DNA of 22,385 nt from the NCBI GenBank assembly GCA_002633005.1, contig NMRA01000060.1, positions 529,319-551,703 on the forward strand, written 5' to 3'. Made by a program: the position numbers and the translations under genes. The DNA is from Phoronis australis. Its lineage: Eukaryota; Phoronida; Phoronidae. Numbering within the stretch: position 1 is the first letter of the stretch; every line of letters begins with the position of its first letter. Shown here one piece after another: positions 19,636-22,385 of this stretch. A model generated the notes under the pieces. It did no database searches. It worked only from the letters and a program-made list of their open reading frames with translations, and was not told where the DNA came from.

Positions 19636-19994
19636 GTCTGCAGGCCACAGTCACGGAGATGTTTCACGGCCTCATACTTCCTATTAACAGCGTACCTTTT
19701 ATTCTTCACTACTGCTAGCCACTTCCTATTCATTTTGGGCTCTCGAGGAATTGGAAAAAACGATATACCCGCTTTCTTCGCAGCTTCATAGTTAGGACAA
19801 GAGAGAACAATGCTCTGCAATATAGCGGCATTCACTCTGCAGACGAACCACTGACGTCGCTGTATCGTTTCTCACCTTCCTCACAGGTTAACACGACACC
19901 TCTCGGCAAGGTGAGGTCCAACGTATAAGAGGCGATGTGGATATAAACAGATTAAGACGGTAAAAAAACTGTTTAAATCGGGTGGCATTCTCCT
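19636..19994 (-). mobile_element. Kolobok-like element, 5' end with THAP fragment (copy 2)
   Basis: The right terminus GGTGGCATTCTCCT (19981-19994) is followed by TTAA (19995-19998). The sequence matches 4742-5088 over leader and exon. The minus-strand frame keeps the THAP pattern better than copy 1: IVLSCPNYEAAKKAGISFFP, then RKWLAVVKNKRYAVNRKYEAV and HLRDCG. There is no frameshift in the T run, but the C-terminal cysteine/histidine pair is again missing, because the element is cut off at about 19636, next to the exon-like segment. No left terminus is found, so the copy is truncated. Confidence 0.65.
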
Positions 19995-20279
19995 TTAAAT
20001 ATGACCAAGTAATAGTGAATTTCACAATAATTCGGTCGAATTTTATGGTATGATTTTCGGTGGCTGCAGTGTACAGTCCTGACCAGACGAAGGTCAAGGT
20101 CATGCAGAATCAAGTTGGAGCCACCGACAAAATCCAGTGCGTTCTGCAGTTTGTTGGGGATGACTAATTACTTGTCACGATCTGTTAAGGCCTATTCGGA
20201 CCTCGTGACACCTCTTCGGGACTTAACAAAGAATGGTGTGGAATTTGAGTGGACTGACATTCATGACAATAGCGTTTGA

Positions 20280-20640
20280 GTTGACGTCGGACAGTTACCC
20301 CAATAGAAACACACATGAATACCTTGATGCTAGCCCGCGTGGCCTTGGTGGAATATTGTCCCATGATGGTAGGGTTCATGCATATCTAAGTAAGGCTGTC
20401 TCTGATGTGAAGAGCAGTTACTACCAAATTGAGTCACTGGCACTGGCTTTGGTGTGTCATCATTTTTGAATGTACCTCTTAGGTAAACATTTTACCATAA
20501 TGACAGATCATAAGCCGCTACTAGCGATATTCAACAACCCGCGTTCAAAAGCGCCAGCTTGCATTGAAAAGTAGCGTTTGAAGTACAGCAAAGCGTCAAC
20601 GAATCCTGCTGACTATATACAGTACGTGTCGCCAGTTTAG
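20280..20640 (+). pseudogene. Ty3/gypsy RNase H region
   Basis: The DAS...GLGG..S motif with its first catalytic aspartate is followed by YLSKAVSDVKSSYYQIESLA, a stop (20467-20469), then MYLLGKHFTIMTDHKPL, where TDH marks another catalytic aspartate, and NPADY near 20600, the usual end of the tether-like region. It degrades RNA of the RNA/DNA hybrid in intact relatives. Confidence 0.8.
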
Positions 20641-20713
20641 AATAGTATTATCGCGTTACTTGTTTCCGGAGAGGCACACCATGAGTTATGCCAAGTGATG
20701 TTCATTGTGACAC

Positions 20714-20954
20714 GCGCACCCAGGGGGGCTCGGGGGGCTCGAACGAGTCCTCCATTTGGCGAAGTGGGCAAAAAGGTCCGCCACAGACAAACAAAAAGTC
20801 CCAATAAACGAGGCAAAGTCCACCAAAAAGGCGCAGACGCACACTTCACGGTTCTGAAGGTGGTACCCCGTTTTTTTAGTCCTGCCGCTTTTTTGTCAGC
20901 AAAAGGTCCATATCGTCAGAAATTCTAGCCCCCCATATTAAAGGCTGGGTGCGC
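20714..20954. mobile_element. 241-bp MITE nested in the gypsy copy
   Basis: GCGCACCCAG (20714-20723) is the exact reverse complement of CTGGGTGCGC (20945-20954), and an inner GGGGGGCT (20724-20731) pairs with AGCCCCCC (20927-20934). Gypsy coding stops at the left (QVMFIV) and resumes at the right (IVDKYMPKAL). The flanks ATTGTGACA (20704-20712) and ATTGTTGACA (20958-20967) look like a 9-10 bp target duplication that later lost one base. There is no coding capacity; the superfamily is not assigned. Confidence 0.65.
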
Positions 20955-21870
20955 ATGATTGTTGACAAATATATGCCAAAAGCCCTATCGTGTGACTCTG
21001 TAATCGATACTACTCGTGATGACGCGATTTTTCAAGAGTTCATACAACGATTAGCTACTTGCAGCTGGAATTTGCCCTGTAACAATGATGTCATCGCTGA
21101 TTAACTCAAGGCGTTTTCAGCAATGGAAGATGAACTGACGTTCATCAATGGTAATGTCATACTTACCCCCGAAACGTTGCAGTATCATTTTGCCGGTCTG
21201 GCATATGAATTAGGCCATGAGGCTCTCGTAAAGACGAAGTCGTTGTTGCGAGACAAACTGGTTACGAATGTGAATAAACTGTATGAGTCTGTTGTGAAAT
21301 TGAAAAAAAAAAAATGTTTCGCTTGTCAACTGGCTAAAAAGCGCGACCCTCGAGAACGTTTACAGATGACGAAATTACCCAATGGATGTTGGGAGGAAGT
21401 CAGTATAGATTTCATACAGATCGGCAATTGTTACGGATTGGTACTTGTGCATAATAGTTTCCAGAAACCCAGTGGTGGAAGTCTTTCAGTAGCGCGACAT
21501 CTTTTAAAATAGTGGCTCCAGTGCTTGATAAGATATTTGCCATGTTTGGGATTCCGCGCATTATGAAATCTGACAACGGGCCACCTTTGAATGGCTATCA
21601 AGTCTACGAATATGCGAATTCACTTAATTGGTTTTCGCCACCGGAAAGTTACACCTCCACAGCCGGCATGAAGCAAACGGACACGCCGAAAGGTTCATGT
21701 GCAAATTAAAGAAAGTTTTACATATGTTATCAACCAGGGCCCGGTCTCCAATCTTTTTACTCGAAATGGAACTCGAAATTAGGTTTGGCATTTTCTACTC
21801 TACTTTTGGGCGAACTCAAGATAAGTGTCTATTATTCTATGCTCGAGTACACAATAACTTACGTAGATAA
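20955..21870 (+). pseudogene. Ty3/gypsy integrase region
   Basis: The N-terminal zinc region reads AYELGHEALVKTK...CFAC, with the first histidine apparently replaced by tyrosine. The catalytic core shows the first aspartate in VSIDFI (about 21404), the second in KSDNGPP (about 21569) and the glutamate in GHAERFM (about 21690, in another frame). CLLFYAR near 21828 fits the conserved segment after the core. A run of 12 A at 21302-21313 and two frame changes interrupt it. The enzyme inserts the DNA copy in intact relatives. Confidence 0.8.
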
Positions 21871-21960
21871 TTTACTGCCCTTAGTTCAAAGTTTGTAAAC
21901 CTAATGTTAAAGCAATAAGTTCGAGTTTGAACTCGAAATTTCGAGTTTTTACTCGAGTTT
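21757..21960. repeat. Cluster of direct and inverted ACTCGA/TCGAGT motifs
   Basis: ACTCGAAAT and AACTCGAAATT occur at about 21759-21780. TTCGAGTTTGAACTCGAAAT, TTCGAGTTTTT and ACTCGAG follow at 21919-21957. The second block is strongly palindromic and the first pairs with it in reverse. It covers the decayed end of the gypsy copy and the spacer behind it. Confidence 0.6.
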
Positions 21961-22061
21961 GTAGCACGAATATAAGTGTCTTCAAGGGCAAACTTGAACT
22001 AGAAACTCCTATGCCTAAACTTAAATGTATTCGAGCACAGTCTGATTACCAATTATCTTAA

Positions 22062-22385
22062 AGGCGAAGGCAACCTTTTTCCATGTCATTTTGAGCTAAA
22101 ATAAGGTTGATTGGTTATCCTAGACATATTTTCCACTTAATTATAGCTTTTCGTAATTTTATTAATTACTCGTCCGCTATTCCGGAAGTGACGTTTTAGG
22201 AGGCAAGCATTTCGCGCCAATTTCTTTTCATATAGTCTGACAGTGAGAGCTGCCGAGTCAGTCATTGTTCCACCTCGGTTGTGTTAAGTTCCGTCGTCGT
22301 TTGCTTTCATTTACTAGTCACTCAACATGCCACACCGTTGCTGCGTACCGGGATGTACTAATTATTGGCTCACGCGCGCTTTTGG
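22062..22385 (+). mobile_element. 5' end of a second THAP-type, TTAA-flanked transposon family
   Basis: TTAA (22058-22061) is followed by AGGCGAAGGCAACC (22062-22075), which matches the terminus AGGAGAATGCCACC of the other elements at 11 of 14 positions. About 250 bases of non-coding leader precede an ATG that opens a THAP domain, the same layout as in the copies ending at 5088 and 19994. The element continues past the window. Confidence 0.5.
22327..22385 (+). CDS. THAP-domain protein, N-terminus (runs off the window)
   Basis: The frame reads MPHRCCVPGCTNYWLTRAF to the last full codon. A start of the form M-P-x-x-C-x-V-P-G-C is the hallmark of the THAP C2CH zinc finger, and both N-terminal zinc cysteines are present. 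The ATG context (tcaacATGc) is acceptable and no in-frame upstream ATG is needed. Because a transposon-like terminus lies 265 bases upstream, I favour a transposase over a host THAP gene, but a host gene is possible. No damage is visible in the 59 bases seen. Confidence 0.7.
   Translation, partial: MPHRCCVPGCTNYWLTRAF

Larger units (their letters stand above)
20059..21870 (+). mobile_element. Ty3/gypsy retrotransposon pol remnant
   Basis: In order: end of the reverse transcriptase with its connection (YSPDQTKVKVM, QFVG, then MTNYLSR), RNase H (LDASPRGLGGILSHDG, TDHKPL) and integrase. I see no LTR, gag or protease, so both ends are missing. The frame breaks include one extra G near 20157-20160, a frame change near 20270, an in-frame TGA at 20467-20469, a nested 241-bp insertion at 20714-20954 and frame changes near 21510 and 21640. 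A Metaviridae-type mobile element of an invertebrate, dead in this copy. Confidence 0.85.

Noticed and set aside
20637-20928. Reading frames on both strands in the gypsy copy
   Set aside because: They lie mainly in the GC-rich MITE insertion and have no domain.

Overview
The window looks like repeat-rich nuclear DNA from an invertebrate animal, most likely a marine one. It is AT-rich, has no dense operon-like coding, shows eukaryotic splice-like sites, and carries decayed copies of several metazoan transposon types: non-LTR, Penelope-like, Ty3/gypsy, THAP-type DNA transposons and tRNA-derived SINE heads. I cannot name the species. No intact host gene is visible; nearly every recognisable coding stretch belongs to a mobile element and is broken.

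Layout. 3-675: 3' end of a non-LTR retrotransposon. 676-799: solo end of a TTAA-flanked, THAP-type (Kolobok-like) DNA transposon. 830-1546 (minus): Penelope-like reverse transcriptase fragment. 1561-3890: no recognisable gene. 3895-5088: a complete but decayed 1.2-kb Kolobok-like element (minus) with a large internal hairpin and a broken THAP exon. 5700-5963: SINE-like element (minus). 8331-9230: two decayed exons resembling the zinc-binding P2X7 C-terminal domain. 11988-15797: a precisely bounded 3.8-kb DNA transposon with long diverged terminal inverted repeats, a 10-bp target duplication and a two-part pseudogene (EAKYHR-type cysteine/histidine region plus a Tesmin/TSO1-like CXC tail). 15855-15920: tRNA-like Pol III boxes. 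18814-19038: nine tandem 25-bp repeats. 19135-19470: decayed L1-like reverse transcriptase. 19636-19994: 5' end of a second Kolobok-like copy with a THAP fragment. 20059-21870: broken Ty3/gypsy pol, interrupted by a 241-bp MITE at 20714-20954. 22062-22385: 5' end of another THAP-type element whose reading frame opens at 22327 and runs off the window.

The most interesting items are the 11998-15787 transposon, whose ends, target duplication and domain remnants are all visible although I know of no named superfamily for it, and the AGGAGAATGCCACC/TTAA ends that tie four loci into one THAP-transposon family. Domain calls come from reading translated motifs by eye; no database search was run.
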